From positions 1 to 26,778 of the forward strand of contig CAZALT010000029.1 of NCBI GenBank assembly GCA_964485515.1: 26,778 nt of DNA, given 5' to 3'. A model generated the notes under the pieces. It was given only the letters and a program-made list of their open reading frames with translations, searched no databases and had not been told where the DNA came from. This stretch comes from CAZALT01 sp964485515. GTDB taxonomy: Bacteria > Actinomycetota > Acidimicrobiia > Acidimicrobiales > Acidimicrobilacustridaceae. The position numbers and the translations under genes were made by a program. Of the stretch, positions 7,860-15,625 are shown in pieces. Position 1 is the first letter of the stretch. Each line of letters starts with the position of its first letter.

Positions 7860-9031
7860 CGGCCGTCCCCCGCAGTCCCAACCGTCCCAGCAGCCCCGCG
7901 CTGGAGCAGCATCGCGTCGCCGAACGAGAGGAACCGATAGGGCCCCGCCAGGGCGTGCGCGTACAGCTCGCGCCACCTCGGACCGACACCCCGCTCCCCG
8001 CCACTCGGACCGACACCCCGCTCCCCGCCGCTCGGACCGACACCCCGCTCCCCGCCGCTCGGGCGGAGGAAGGCATCGACGAGGACGAGCAGCGACGACC
8101 GGGGCTGGTGGAAGTTCGTCATCAAGACGTCGACGACCTGGAACGGGTGGTCGCCGTGGATGAACAGCTCGGTGCGGCCCTCCAGCCGACCGGTGGCCGC
8201 GGCCGACTCCAGGGTGCGCACGGTGGTCGTGCCGACCGCGACGACGCGCCGACCTCGGTTCGTTGCCGCCGTGACCCGCTCCCAGGTGTCGGGCTCGATC
8301 CGGTAGCGCTCCGAGTGCATGACGTGATCTTCGACCCTGGCCGCAGCGATCGGCCGGAACGTCCCGATCCCGACGGCCAACTCGACCGTGGCGATCTCGA
8401 CGCCGCGGTCGACGAGTCGGCTCCACAGCTCCGGGGTGAGGTGCAGGCCGGCGGTCGGCGCCGCCACCGAGGAGGGCACAGCGTCGGCCACCGAGAACGT
8501 GGTCTGGTACCGATCGGGATCGGTGAGCGGCGTGGTGATGTAGGGCGGCAGCGGCACGGCACCCGCGGCGCGGATGGCGTCGAGCTGCGTGACGACGTCG
8601 GCGTGGCGGACCTCGACGATGCGCGTGCCGTCGCTCGGGTCGTGCCCGATCTCGACCGCGAGATCGACCCCGGGGGCCGCCGACCGCACCACGGTTCCCG
8701 CCTGCAACCGACGACCGGGTCGGACGAGTGCGACCCACTGCTGTGGTCCGTGCTCGGCGATCGGTGCACCCGCGAGGGGTTCGAGGAGGAAGACCTCGGC
8801 GTGGCCGCCGGTGTCCTTCACCAGGTTGAGGCGGGCCGGAAGCACACGGGTCTCGTTGACGACCACCAGGTCCCCCGGGTGCAGGAGCTCCACGAGGTCG
8901 CTGACGTGGCGGTCCTCCGGTGCGCGACCCGCACCTCGATCGACGAGCAGGCGCGCCGCGTCGCGCGGCTCGACCGGGGTCTGGGCGATGCGCTCGTCGG
9001 GCAGCTCGTAGTCGAAGTCCGTGGTCTCCAT
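7856..9031 (-). CDS. queA: S-adenosylmethionine:tRNA ribosyltransferase-isomerase with a 27-residue repeat insertion
   Basis: Adds the ribosyl moiety of SAM to preQ1 in tRNA to form epoxyqueuosine, directly after Tgt. 391 residues, somewhat long for the family (about 340-360). Family motifs: FDYELPDERIAQ (6-17), VVVNETRVLPARL, PLPPYI, SSVAAPTAGLHL (187-198), MTNFHQPRSSLL (304-315), YRFLSFGDAML. Between the conserved LLVLVDAFL and RWRELYAHALAG the protein has three copies of PSGGERGVG (324-350) from a 27-bp DNA repeat. The flanking motifs are intact, so the insert probably forms a tolerated surface loop. The ATG at 9031 has AGGA at a long spacing and a TAGGAT hexamer nine bases upstream; it is 84 bases from ruvB and may have its own promoter. 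Confidence 0.96.
   Translation of the reverse strand: METTDFDYELPDERIAQTPVEPRDAARLLVDRGAGRAPEDRHVSDLVELLHPGDLVVVNETRVLPARLNLVKDTGGHAEVFLLEPLAGAPIAEHGPQQWVALVRPGRRLQAGTVVRSAAPGVDLAVEIGHDPSDGTRIVEVRHADVVTQLDAIRAAGAVPLPPYITTPLTDPDRYQTTFSVADAVPSSVAAPTAGLHLTPELWSRLVDRGVEIATVELAVGIGTFRPIAAARVEDHVMHSERYRIEPDTWERVTAATNRGRRVVAVGTTTVRTLESAAATGRLEGRTELFIHGDHPFQVVDVLMTNFHQPRSSLLVLVDAFLRPSGGERGVGPSGGERGVGPSGGERGVGPRWRELYAHALAGPYRFLSFGDAMLLQRGAAGTVGTAGDGR
7981..8061. repeat. 27-bp tandem repeat, three copies, inside queA
   Basis: Units at 7981-8007, 8008-8034 and 8035-8061, identical except for one base in the first. Each contains the core CCCGCTCCCCGCC[G/A]CTCG. The same 18-base core, again in a 27-bp period, recurs at 16262-16342 in pdxT. 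Confidence 0.95.
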
Positions 9032-9040
9032 GGCCCGGGG

Positions 9041-9046
9041 ATCCTA
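9041..9046 (-). promoter_or_regulatory. Candidate -10 hexamer for queA
   Basis: Minus strand reads TAGGAT, nine bases before the ATG at 9031. The AGGA inside it could instead act as a distant Shine-Dalgarno. Confidence 0.3.
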
Positions 9047-9115
9047 ACGATGCGTGCGACGCCGCCGACCGGGTCCGGAACGGAGCTCCGGCGCGGGTAG
9101 CGGGGGCGAAACCCC

Positions 9116-10195
9116 TCAGCCTTCGAAAAGGCTCGGCGGCTCGTCCGAGGCCATGAGCGGCGCGCTGGGCGGCGCCAGCAGACCGAGGTGGCCCCAGGCC
9201 GACGGCGTGGCCACCCGTCCCCGAGGGGTGCGCATGAGCAGCCCCTGCTGGATGAGGAAGGGCTCGTACATGTCCTCGACGGTCTCGGTGGCCTCCCCGA
9301 CCGCGATGGCCAGGGTGGACAGGCCCACCGGTCCGCCGCCGAAGCGCTCGCAGATGGACGTGAGGATGGCCCGGTCGACCTTGTCGAGTCCGAGGTCGTC
9401 GACGCCGAACACGGCCAGCCCCGCACGGGCGGTGGCGTGGTCGATGGTGCCGTTGCCGCGCACCTCGGCGAAGTCGCGCACCCGGCGCAGCAGCCGGTTG
9501 GCGATGCGGGGCGTGCCCCGCGCCCGGCGCGCGACCTCGGCCGCGCCGGCCGCGTCGATCTCGATGCCCAAGATCCCGGCGGCTCGGTCGACGATGCGTT
9601 CGAGGTCGGCGTCGGAGTAGTAGTCGAGGCGGGCGACGAGCCCGAAGCGATCGCGCAGAGGCCCGGTGATCATGCCGGTGCGGGTCGTGGCGCCCACCAG
9701 CGTGAAGCGAGGCAGGTCGAGGCGGATCGACCGCGCCGCCGGGCCCTTGCCGAGCACGATGTCGAGCTGGAAGTCCTCCATCGCCGGATAGAGCACCTCC
9801 TCGACGGCGCGCGACAGGCGGTGGATCTCGTCGATGAAGAGGACATCTCCCTCCCCCAGCCTCGTGAGGATGGCGGCGAGATCGCCGGCCCGATCGAGGG
9901 CGGGACCCGACGTGATGTGCATCCCCACCCCCATCTCGGCGGCGACGATGCTCGACAGCGTCGTCTTGCCCAGCCCCGGCGGGCCGGCGAACAGGAGGTG
10001 GTCGGCGGCCTGACCCCGTCGCTGGGCGGCCTCGAGGATGATCTGGAGGTGCTCGCGCAACTCGGGCTGACCGACGAAGTCGTCGAGGTGACGGGGCCGC
10101 AACCCGCCTTCGTCGCCGAGGCCCACCACGGGATCGACGGCCTCGGCCAGGACCTCTTCGGGTGTCGCGTCGGGGCGGAGGATCTCGTCGCGCAT
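9116..10195 (-). CDS. ruvB: Holliday junction branch-migration helicase RuvB
   Basis: AAA+ motor that drives branch migration with RuvA. 359 residues: Walker A GPPGLGKTT (71-79), Walker B VLFIDEIHRL (118-127), sensor 1 VGATTR, arginine-finger region GPLRDRFG (178-185), and a C-terminal winged-helix domain (GLDKVDRAILTSI, GGGPVGLSTLA, EPFLIQQGLLMRTPRGRVAT). The N-terminal RPRHLDDFVGQ is standard. The ATG at 10195 shares one base with the ruvA stop (TGATG), implying translational coupling. Length is normal and all motifs are intact. It is last in ruvC-ruvA-ruvB. Confidence 0.98.
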   Translation of the reverse strand: MRDEILRPDATPEEVLAEAVDPVVGLGDEGGLRPRHLDDFVGQPELREHLQIILEAAQRRGQAADHLLFAGPPGLGKTTLSSIVAAEMGVGMHITSGPALDRAGDLAAILTRLGEGDVLFIDEIHRLSRAVEEVLYPAMEDFQLDIVLGKGPAARSIRLDLPRFTLVGATTRTGMITGPLRDRFGLVARLDYYSDADLERIVDRAAGILGIEIDAAGAAEVARRARGTPRIANRLLRRVRDFAEVRGNGTIDHATARAGLAVFGVDDLGLDKVDRAILTSICERFGGGPVGLSTLAIAVGEATETVEDMYEPFLIQQGLLMRTPRGRVATPSAWGHLGLLAPPSAPLMASDEPPSLFEG

Positions 10196-10800
10196 CAGCT
10201 GACCGCCAGCTGCTGGAGCGCGAGCTTGAGGAGATCGCCGGACTCGCCCTCGTCGGGCAGCGCGCGGATGGCCTCGGTGATCTCGTCGCTGCCGTAGCCC
10301 AGGTTGGCGAGCGCGTCTCGGACGTCGGCGCGTGGGTTGGCGGGCACGCCCGCGGCCCGATCGGCAGACGAGGAGACCACCGCATCGGTGACTGCGACGT
10401 CGAGGCGGGACTTGAGCTCGATGAGCAGGCGGGCCGCGGTCTTCTTGCCCACGCCCGGCACGAGGCACAGCGCGGCGTCGTCGTCGTCGGCCAGCACGCG
10501 GCGCAGGGCGGTGGGGTCGTGGACCGCGAGGATGGCCAGGGCCAGGCTCGGTCCGACCCCGTGGGCGCCGATGAGCGCCTCGAAGCAGCGGCGCTCGTCG
10601 GCGCTGCGGAACCCGTAGAGGGCTTCGATGTCTTCACGACGGTGGTGGTGCGTGAACACGAACACCTCGCCCCCGGGCTCGCCGAGCTCGACCTCCGTGA
10701 TGGGCGTGACGACGACCCGGTAGCCGATGCCGGCGACCTCGATGAGCACCTCGCCCTCGTCGGCGTGGTCGACCAGGGTGCCGCGCAGCGAGCCGATCAT
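10195..10800 (-). CDS. ruvA: Holliday junction DNA-binding protein RuvA
   Basis: Tetramer that binds four-way junctions and recruits RuvB. 201 residues: N-terminal OB-fold MIGSLRGTL ... VLIEVAGIGYRVVV, the THHHRREDIEALYGF segment, helix-hairpin-helix motifs in domain II (IGAHGVGPSLALAIL and LCLVPGVGKKTAARLLIELK), a variable linker about 130-150, and a C-terminal RuvB-contacting domain (RDALANLGYGSDEITEAI). The ATG at 10800 overlaps the ruvC stop (ATGA). Length and motifs are typical. Confidence 0.97.
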   Translation of the reverse strand: MIGSLRGTLVDHADEGEVLIEVAGIGYRVVVTPITEVELGEPGGEVFVFTHHHRREDIEALYGFRSADERRCFEALIGAHGVGPSLALAILAVHDPTALRRVLADDDDAALCLVPGVGKKTAARLLIELKSRLDVAVTDAVVSSSADRAAGVPANPRADVRDALANLGYGSDEITEAIRALPDEGESGDLLKLALQQLAVS

Positions 10801-11336
10801 GGCGACACCCCGGCTCGTGCCGAGCGAGCGGCCGCGGCGCTGGTGGCCCGATCGGCCGCCGCATGCAAGGGCGCCATGGCGAGGTGGCACAGCGCGAGCG
10901 CCGCGGCGTCGGCCGCATCGGGAGGGTGGGGCACCGCGTCGAGCCCCAGCAGCACCTGCACCATCTCCTGCACCTGCCTCTTGTCGGCGCCGCCGTGACC
11001 GGCGACGGCTTCTTTCACCTGGTTCGGGGAGTACTCCACCACATCGCAGCCGGCCCGCGATCCGGCGGCCATGGCGAGACCGCTGGCCTGGCCGACCGAC
11101 ATGGCCGTGCTCGTGTTGGCCGTGAACAGCACCCGCTCGATGGCCACGACCTGCGGGGTGAACTCGGCGAGGAGCTCCTCGAGGTCGCGCTGGAGGTCGG
11201 CCAGGCGCGCCGCGAGGGGCACGTCCTTGGAGGTGGTCAGCACCCCGATGGATCGGGGGCGCGTCGAACGGCCGACCTGTTGCAGCACGGCATAGCCGCA
11301 CCGGGTGACTCCGGGATCGATGCCCAACACGAACAC
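10797..11336 (-). CDS. ruvC: Crossover junction endodeoxyribonuclease RuvC
   Basis: Dimeric resolvase that nicks Holliday junctions. 179 residues with the four acidic metal ligands in place: D7 (LGIDPGVTRCG), E67 (VVAIERVL), D140 and D143 (PPDAADAAALALCH). The GTG at 11336 gives MFVLGIDPG, matching the family N terminus; a GTG two codons later would also leave the motif intact. No Shine-Dalgarno is seen, but TAGGGT lies seven bases upstream, suggesting a leaderless message. It heads ruvCAB. The C-terminal 20 residues are Ala/Arg-rich. In many actinobacteria yebC lies directly upstream; here a divergent plus-strand block and a peroxiredoxin gene separate them. Confidence 0.96.
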   Translation of the reverse strand: MFVLGIDPGVTRCGYAVLQQVGRSTRPRSIGVLTTSKDVPLAARLADLQRDLEELLAEFTPQVVAIERVLFTANTSTAMSVGQASGLAMAAGSRAGCDVVEYSPNQVKEAVAGHGGADKRQVQEMVQVLLGLDAVPHPPDAADAAALALCHLAMAPLHAAADRATSAAAARSARAGVSP

Positions 11337-11343
11337 GTGTACG

Positions 11344-11349
11344 ACCCTA
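11344..11349 (-). promoter_or_regulatory. Candidate -10 hexamer for leaderless ruvC
   Basis: Minus-strand TAGGGT, seven bases before the GTG at 11336. It lies in the 76-base divergent gap shared with the ABC ATPase gene. Confidence 0.5.
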
Positions 11350-11412
11350 GTCAGCAGGGGTGACACGGAGGTGGACCTTGATCCGCGGGTGCTACCTGCC
11401 GATGGACCAGCC

Positions 11413-12510
11413 GTGACCGTGTCCGACGCTGCGCGCCCGCATCCCGACCCCTCCCTCGACCCCTCAACCGGCGCCCTCGTCTCCGGCGACCTGGGCACCG
11501 GCGACCTGGGCACCGGCGACCCGATCGTCTCGCTCCAGCACATCAGCCGCCGCTTCGGCACCGTCCAAGCGCTCGACGACCTCTCGATGGAGGTGCCCGC
11601 CGGTCGCATCACGGTGCTGCTCGGACCGAACGGAGCCGGCAAGACCACGGCCATCCGCGCCATCACCGGGGCGGTCACCCCTGATCACGGCATCGTGGCC
11701 ACGTTCGGCCTCGACCCCGACTACGACGGCGAGTCGATCCGTCGGCGGTGCGGCGTGGTGTCGGCCAAGCCCGCCCTCTACGACCGCCTCACGGGTTGGG
11801 ACAACCTCCAGTACTCGGCCGAGCTCTACGGCATGGGTCGCAACGCCCGCGAGCCGATCATGGCTGCCGCCACCCGGTTCGGGATCCAGAACGCCCTCGA
11901 CAACCAGGTCGGTGGGTACTCGACCGGCATGAAGACCCGGCTCGCCCTGGCCCGGTCGATGCTGCACGGTCCCGACCTGCTGCTCTACGACGAGCCCACC
12001 TCGGGCCTCGACCCCGAGTCGTCGCACGCCGTGCTCGAGCTGATCCGCGAGATGACCGCGGAAGGACGCACCGTCGTGATGTGTACGCACCTGCTCGTCG
12101 AGGCCGAGGGCCTCGCCGACCAGATCGTCGTGCTCGAATCGGGCACCGATCTCCTCGCCGGCTCGCAGGCGGGGCTGACCCGGCGCTACTGGCCCGACGA
12201 CATCGTCTACCTCGACGCCGAGACGCCGAGCGACCTCGACCGGATCGACGCGTTGCCCGGCATCTTGGGCCGCCGCGAAGTCGCCACGACGAGCGGGCAG
12301 CGCACCGAGGTCCGTCTCGACACGCTCGACCGGATCCCCGACATCGTCACGCGCCTCGCGGCAGAGGGAGTGCGCCTCACCCGCGTGGAGCCCCACCAGC
12401 CCACGCTCGAGGACCTGTACTTCGCGGTTCGTGCCGAACGACGGCGCCAGGAGGGCGACGCGGCACCGATCCGGACACGCCTCGACGCTGACGAGGGGGA
12501 CGTCCGATGA
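11413..12510 (+). CDS. ABC-2-type transporter, ATP-binding subunit
   Basis: Cytoplasmic ATPase of a probable exporter. 365 residues from GTG 11413: Walker A GPNGAGKTT (71-79), signature YSTGMKTRLALARS (169-182, the STG variant common in exporters), Walker B LLLYDEPTSGLD (189-200), H-loop VMCTHLL, then a C-terminal extension of about 130 residues. The Q-loop region reads VVSAKPALYDRLT, without the usual Gln; substitution there is common in NatA-like ATPases. The start is uncertain: in-frame GTG codons at 11371, 11389, 11413 and 11419 are possible, and residues before about 37 are low-complexity (two GDLGT repeats from a 15-bp repeat at 11485-11514). The stop overlaps the permease start (ATGA). 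Substrate unknown. Confidence 0.9.
   Translation: MTVSDAARPHPDPSLDPSTGALVSGDLGTGDLGTGDPIVSLQHISRRFGTVQALDDLSMEVPAGRITVLLGPNGAGKTTAIRAITGAVTPDHGIVATFGLDPDYDGESIRRRCGVVSAKPALYDRLTGWDNLQYSAELYGMGRNAREPIMAAATRFGIQNALDNQVGGYSTGMKTRLALARSMLHGPDLLLYDEPTSGLDPESSHAVLELIREMTAEGRTVVMCTHLLVEAEGLADQIVVLESGTDLLAGSQAGLTRRYWPDDIVYLDAETPSDLDRIDALPGILGRREVATTSGQRTEVRLDTLDRIPDIVTRLAAEGVRLTRVEPHQPTLEDLYFAVRAERRRQEGDAAPIRTRLDADEGDVR
11485..11520 (+). repeat. 15-bp tandem repeat, 2.4 copies, in the ABC ATPase N terminus
   Basis: Unit GGCGACCTGGGCACC at 11485-11499 and 11500-11514, plus six further bases. It encodes GDLGT repeats ahead of the ATPase domain. Confidence 0.85.
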
Positions 12511-13340
12511 ACCTCCAACGCGTGAACACGATCATGCGCAAGGAGCTCCGCCAGCTGGCTATCTCCAAGGACTTCTGGATCCCAATGGCACTGCTGGGCG
12601 GGTTCTTCTTCCTCATCGTCCCGGCGTTCCTCCTCAGCATCATCAACTCGCTCGGCAACGTCGGCGCGGTCCAGCAGGTCTCGGATGCCCTCAAGCTGCT
12701 GCCTCAAGCCGCCCAAGAAGCGGTCCCCCAGGACGCGGCACCCGGCACGCAGGTCTCCTACGTGCTCGCCGTGTACCTCTTCGCCCCGATCGCAGTGGTC
12801 GTGCCGCTCACGATCTCCACCGCCGTCGGCTCCTCCACGATCGTCGGTGAGCGCGAGCGCGGAACCGGCGAGTTCCTCGCCCACTCCCCTGCCGACGTGA
12901 AGGAGATCTACCTCGGCAAGCTGCTCGCCAGCCTGATCCCCGGCTACCTGACCACCGTGATCGGCTTCACCTGCTACTCGCTGCTCGTGAACCTGATCGT
13001 CGGACCCGACGTCGGTGGCTGGTTCTTCCCGACGGTGTCGTGGTGGATCCTCATCTTGTGGGTGCTCCCGCCCTTCCTCGCCCTCGCTCTGTCGCTCGTC
13101 CTGCGCCTGTCGGCCCGGGTGAAGAGCACCGCCGCGGCGCAACAGGCCGCGGGGCTCATCACCTTCCCGCTGATCATCATCGCCTACGGCCAATCGACGG
13201 GTGCACTGCTCGGGAGCGGAGCACCGGTACTGTCGATCGTCATCGGGGCAGTGGCGTGGCTCATCGCGCTCGTGAGCCTGGCCACGGGGTTCCGATCGCT
13301 CACCCGTGCCCGCCTGCTCGGGGTCGCCGACGAACAGTGA
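12507..13340 (+). CDS. ABC-2-type transporter, permease subunit
   Basis: Membrane partner of the upstream ATPase. 277 residues: N-terminal RKELRQLAISKDFWIP, TM1 about 26-48, an extracytoplasmic stretch about 50-85, TM2 about 86-106, the cytoplasmic GERERGTGEFLAHSPA motif (about 114-129) that marks ABC-2 permeases of the NatB/YhaP kind, then four more helices. It looks complete. The ATG overlaps the ATPase stop (ATGA), and the next gene starts eight bases after its stop, so the three plus-strand genes probably form one operon. What it exports cannot be told from sequence. Confidence 0.9.
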   Translation: MNLQRVNTIMRKELRQLAISKDFWIPMALLGGFFFLIVPAFLLSIINSLGNVGAVQQVSDALKLLPQAAQEAVPQDAAPGTQVSYVLAVYLFAPIAVVVPLTISTAVGSSTIVGERERGTGEFLAHSPADVKEIYLGKLLASLIPGYLTTVIGFTCYSLLVNLIVGPDVGGWFFPTVSWWILILWVLPPFLALALSLVLRLSARVKSTAAAQQAAGLITFPLIIIAYGQSTGALLGSGAPVLSIVIGAVAWLIALVSLATGFRSLTRARLLGVADEQ

Positions 13341-13347
13341 GCCGCTG

Positions 13348-14310
13348 ATGACCTCGAATCCTCGTACAACCCGACACAGGACCCGCCGACCGGCCGTGCT
13401 CGTCGTCGTCGCCCTGTTCGCGGTGGCCGGGCTTGCCTGCACCCCGAAGGGCAACCCGGTGGGAGTCGTCGACCTCATCCGCACCGATGCCGCGGGCCGG
13501 GTGGTAGCCGACGGGTGGGCCTTCGATCCCGAGACCCCGGGCACCGTCGCCATCGAGCTCCGCGAAGGCACCAAGGTGCTCGCTTCGGGCCGTACCGGCT
13601 CGCCCCTGCGCCCCGATGTGGCCGCGGCCTATCCCGGCCAGGCCACGAGCGCGGCCGGCTTCTCGCTGGCGACGCCGGTGCTCAGCCCCGGCCTCCACAC
13701 CGTCTGCGTCTGGGCGAAGAACAAGGGCATCGGCACGGGCGACACCAGGCTCGGCTGCATCGACGTCGGACTCGACTCCTTCTCGCTCGTCGGGGACTCG
13801 CTCGGCGTCGGCGTCGAGTCGAGCCTTCGCACGCGGATCGCGAACGCATGGCCGGGATCGAGCCTGACCAGCCGGGTCCAGGCCGGGTCGTCGCTGAGCT
13901 ACGCCGTGACGGGGATCAACCAGTTCAAGGGCACGGCCGATGTCATCGTCGTCTCGTCGGGAGCCAACAACCTGCTCAGCTCGACGATCGCCGCCGACCT
14001 CCGAACCGCCCTCGGCGCGACCGTCGGCGCTCGCTGCGTGGTGTGGCCCACGGTGTCGGAGCGCATCTACGGCGACCCCACCGCTCCCCCCACGACGGGC
14101 ACCGCGGCGCAGTGGAAGGCGGGGGCGCAGACCTTCAACGCCACCCTGCGCGCCGAGGCTGCGGCGCGCGCCAACCTCCACGTCGCCGACTGGGCCCCCG
14201 TCGTGACCGCGACCGCGAGCTACACGGGAACCGACGGCCTCCACCACACGGCGTCCGGCACCACCGCGTTCGCCACCCTGATCACCCAGACCATCGCCGC
14301 CAACTGCTGA
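13348..14310 (+). CDS. Secreted or lipid-anchored SGNH-fold hydrolase with N-terminal beta domain
   Basis: 320 residues. A basic N terminus and hydrophobic segment (about 15-30) end in VAGLAC; the Cys could be lipidated, though GLA before it is a poor lipobox, so plain signal-peptide cleavage is also possible. Residues about 38-140 (GVVDLIRTDAAGRVVADGWAFDP-like start, LHTVCVWAKN, LGCIDV) match a beta domain I recall from exported actinobacterial hydrolases. The SGNH part has VGDSL (Ser151), GANN (205-208) in place of GxND, and DGLH (Asp296, His299), so the catalytic residues are present. Such enzymes usually remove or transfer acyl groups on cell-wall or surface glycans; the substrate here is unknown. 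It lies eight bases after the permease stop. The ATG at 13348 was chosen because earlier starts lie inside the permease. Confidence 0.82.
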   Translation: MTSNPRTTRHRTRRPAVLVVVALFAVAGLACTPKGNPVGVVDLIRTDAAGRVVADGWAFDPETPGTVAIELREGTKVLASGRTGSPLRPDVAAAYPGQATSAAGFSLATPVLSPGLHTVCVWAKNKGIGTGDTRLGCIDVGLDSFSLVGDSLGVGVESSLRTRIANAWPGSSLTSRVQAGSSLSYAVTGINQFKGTADVIVVSSGANNLLSSTIAADLRTALGATVGARCVVWPTVSERIYGDPTAPPTTGTAAQWKAGAQTFNATLRAEAAARANLHVADWAPVVTATASYTGTDGLHHTASGTTAFATLITQTIAANC

Positions 14311-14356
14311 CGGCCAACTGCTGACGGCCCGCTGCCGACGGCCCGCTGCCGACGCC
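14301..14356. repeat. 14-bp tandem repeat, four copies, at the 3' end of the SGNH gene
   Basis: CAACTGCTGACGGC at 14301-14314 and 14315-14328, then CCGCTGCCGACGGC at 14329-14342 and a near copy at 14343-14356. The first copy contains the last codons and stop of the SGNH gene, so the stop region itself is duplicated. The array fills most of the 67-base convergent gap before the peroxiredoxin stop. Confidence 0.92.
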
Positions 14357-14377
14357 CACCTGCTGGTTGCTGATCGC

Positions 14378-14866
14378 TCAGGTCACCGCGGTCGACGGCG
14401 GGCAGGCCCGGACTGCCTCGGCCAACTCGTCGGTGGCCCGGAACGCCAGCCCCGCGGTGGACCGGTGGGCGTAGCGGATCACCCCGTCGCCGTCGACCAC
14501 GAACACCGACCGCCGGTAGAAGCCCATCGGCCCGATCGTCGAGTAGGCCTCACCGACCGCCTTGGTCTCGTCGGACAGCAACGGGAAGGCGAAGGGACCC
14601 TCGGTCCGGATGAACCCGGCGTGCTCGTCGATGGACTGCGGGCTGATGGCCAGCACCTTGGCGCCGAGCTCGGCGAACTGGCTGATGTCCGCGGAGTACG
14701 TCTGCAGCTGCACCGTGCACACCGGCGTGTTGTCGGCCGGGTAGAACACGAGCACGACGGGAGAGCCCCGGTAGGCGGACAGGGTGAGATCGCGACGGAT
14801 CGCACCGAGTCCGTCGATGCTGGGCAGGGTGAAGTCGGGCGCCGGGTCGCCGACGCGAACGGTCAC
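14378..14866 (-). CDS. Peroxiredoxin (AhpC/TSA or Bcp-like)
   Basis: Thiol peroxidase that reduces hydrogen peroxide or organic peroxides. 162 residues with a thioredoxin-like fold: VGDPAPDFTLPSIDG start, VVLVFYPADNTPVCTVQ with peroxidatic Cys50, VLAISPQSIDEHAGF, FPLLSDETKAVGEAY, and a conserved Arg in GFYRRSVFVVDGDGVI. The Bcp-type resolving Cys five residues after Cys50 is absent. The only other Cys is C155 near the C terminus, so it is either 1-Cys or uses C155. The GTG at 14866 lies two bases after the yebC stop, so it is probably co-expressed with pdxST-yebC. PLP synthesis and peroxide removal together may be coincidence. Confidence 0.92.
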   Translation of the reverse strand: MTVRVGDPAPDFTLPSIDGLGAIRRDLTLSAYRGSPVVLVFYPADNTPVCTVQLQTYSADISQFAELGAKVLAISPQSIDEHAGFIRTEGPFAFPLLSDETKAVGEAYSTIGPMGFYRRSVFVVDGDGVIRYAHRSTAGLAFRATDELAEAVRACPPSTAVT

Positions 14867-14868
14867 CG

Positions 14869-15621
14869 TCAATCGACCGAGATCTCGGCGAAGAGCGCGT
14901 CGGGGATGTCGAAGTTGGCGTAGACGTCCTGCACGTCGTCGAGCTCGTCGAGCGCATCGATGACCCGGAGCACGGCCTTGGCCGCCTCGGCCGAGTCGAG
15001 CTCGACGGTCGACGTGGGCAGCATGGTGACGTCGGCCGAGAGGAAGGCGATGCCCGCCTCTTCCAGCGCGGTCCGCACCGCGGGCAGGTCGGTGGGTGCG
15101 CTGGTGAGGCGCCACGTGTCACCTTCGTCGACCAGGTCCTCGGCTCCCGCGTCGAGCGCGGCGACCATGATGTCGTCCTCGTCGATCTCCTTGGCCACGA
15201 TCACGACGCCCTTGCGTTCGAACTGCCAGGCCACCGCGCCGGGCTCGGCGATGGATCCACCCTGCTTCTTGAGCATGGACCGGATGTCGCCACCGATGCG
15301 GTTGCGGTTGTCGGTGAGCACCTCGATGAGCAGCGCGATGCCGTGCGGGGCATAGCCCTCGTAGGTGATGGGCTCGTAGGTGACGCCTTCGAGCTCGCCG
15401 GTGCCGCGCTTGATCGCCCGTTCGATGGTGTCCATCGGCACGGACGCGTCTCGCGCCTTCTGGAACATCGTGCGCAAGGTCGGGTTCATGTCGGGATCGC
15501 CGCCACCGGACCGCGCCGCCACCTCGACCTGACGGATGAGCTTGGCGAAGAGCTTGCCCCGCGCCTTGTCGGCCGCCCCCTTCTTGTGCTTGATCGTTGC
15601 CCACTTGGAATGGCCGGACAT
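14869..15621 (-). CDS. yebC: YebC/PmpR family protein
   Basis: Conserved cytoplasmic protein. Family members act as DNA-binding regulators or, as shown for some, help ribosomes through difficult (polyproline-type) sequences. 250 residues: the N-terminal SGHSKWATIKHKKGAADKARG is diagnostic; KLIRQVEVAARSGGGDPDMNP, VPMDTIERAIKRGTGE, YEPITYEGYAPHGIALLIEVLTDN and GGSIAEPGAVAWQFERKG follow in order, with a C-terminal domain to the end. Length is normal. The ATG at 15621 lies four bases after the pdxT stop. pdxS-pdxT-yebC is a widespread actinobacterial order, usually followed by ruvC. Confidence 0.97.
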   Translation of the reverse strand: MSGHSKWATIKHKKGAADKARGKLFAKLIRQVEVAARSGGGDPDMNPTLRTMFQKARDASVPMDTIERAIKRGTGELEGVTYEPITYEGYAPHGIALLIEVLTDNRNRIGGDIRSMLKKQGGSIAEPGAVAWQFERKGVVIVAKEIDEDDIMVAALDAGAEDLVDEGDTWRLTSAPTDLPAVRTALEEAGIAFLSADVTMLPTSTVELDSAEAAKAVLRVIDALDELDDVQDVYANFDIPDALFAEISVD

Positions 15622-15625
15622 CAGG

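Noticed and set aside
6726..10637. Single 1303-codon minus-strand frame spanning tgt to ruvA
   Set aside because: Only the last part (tgt) is a real protein. Upstream it runs out of frame through queA, ruvB and ruvA, giving Arg/Pro/Ala-rich sequence. It is not a fusion.
14301..14356. CRISPR-like array
   Set aside because: Units are 14 bp and directly abutting, with no spacers and no cas genes nearby. The other arrays (7981, 16262, 18654, 23541, 24143) fail for the same reason.
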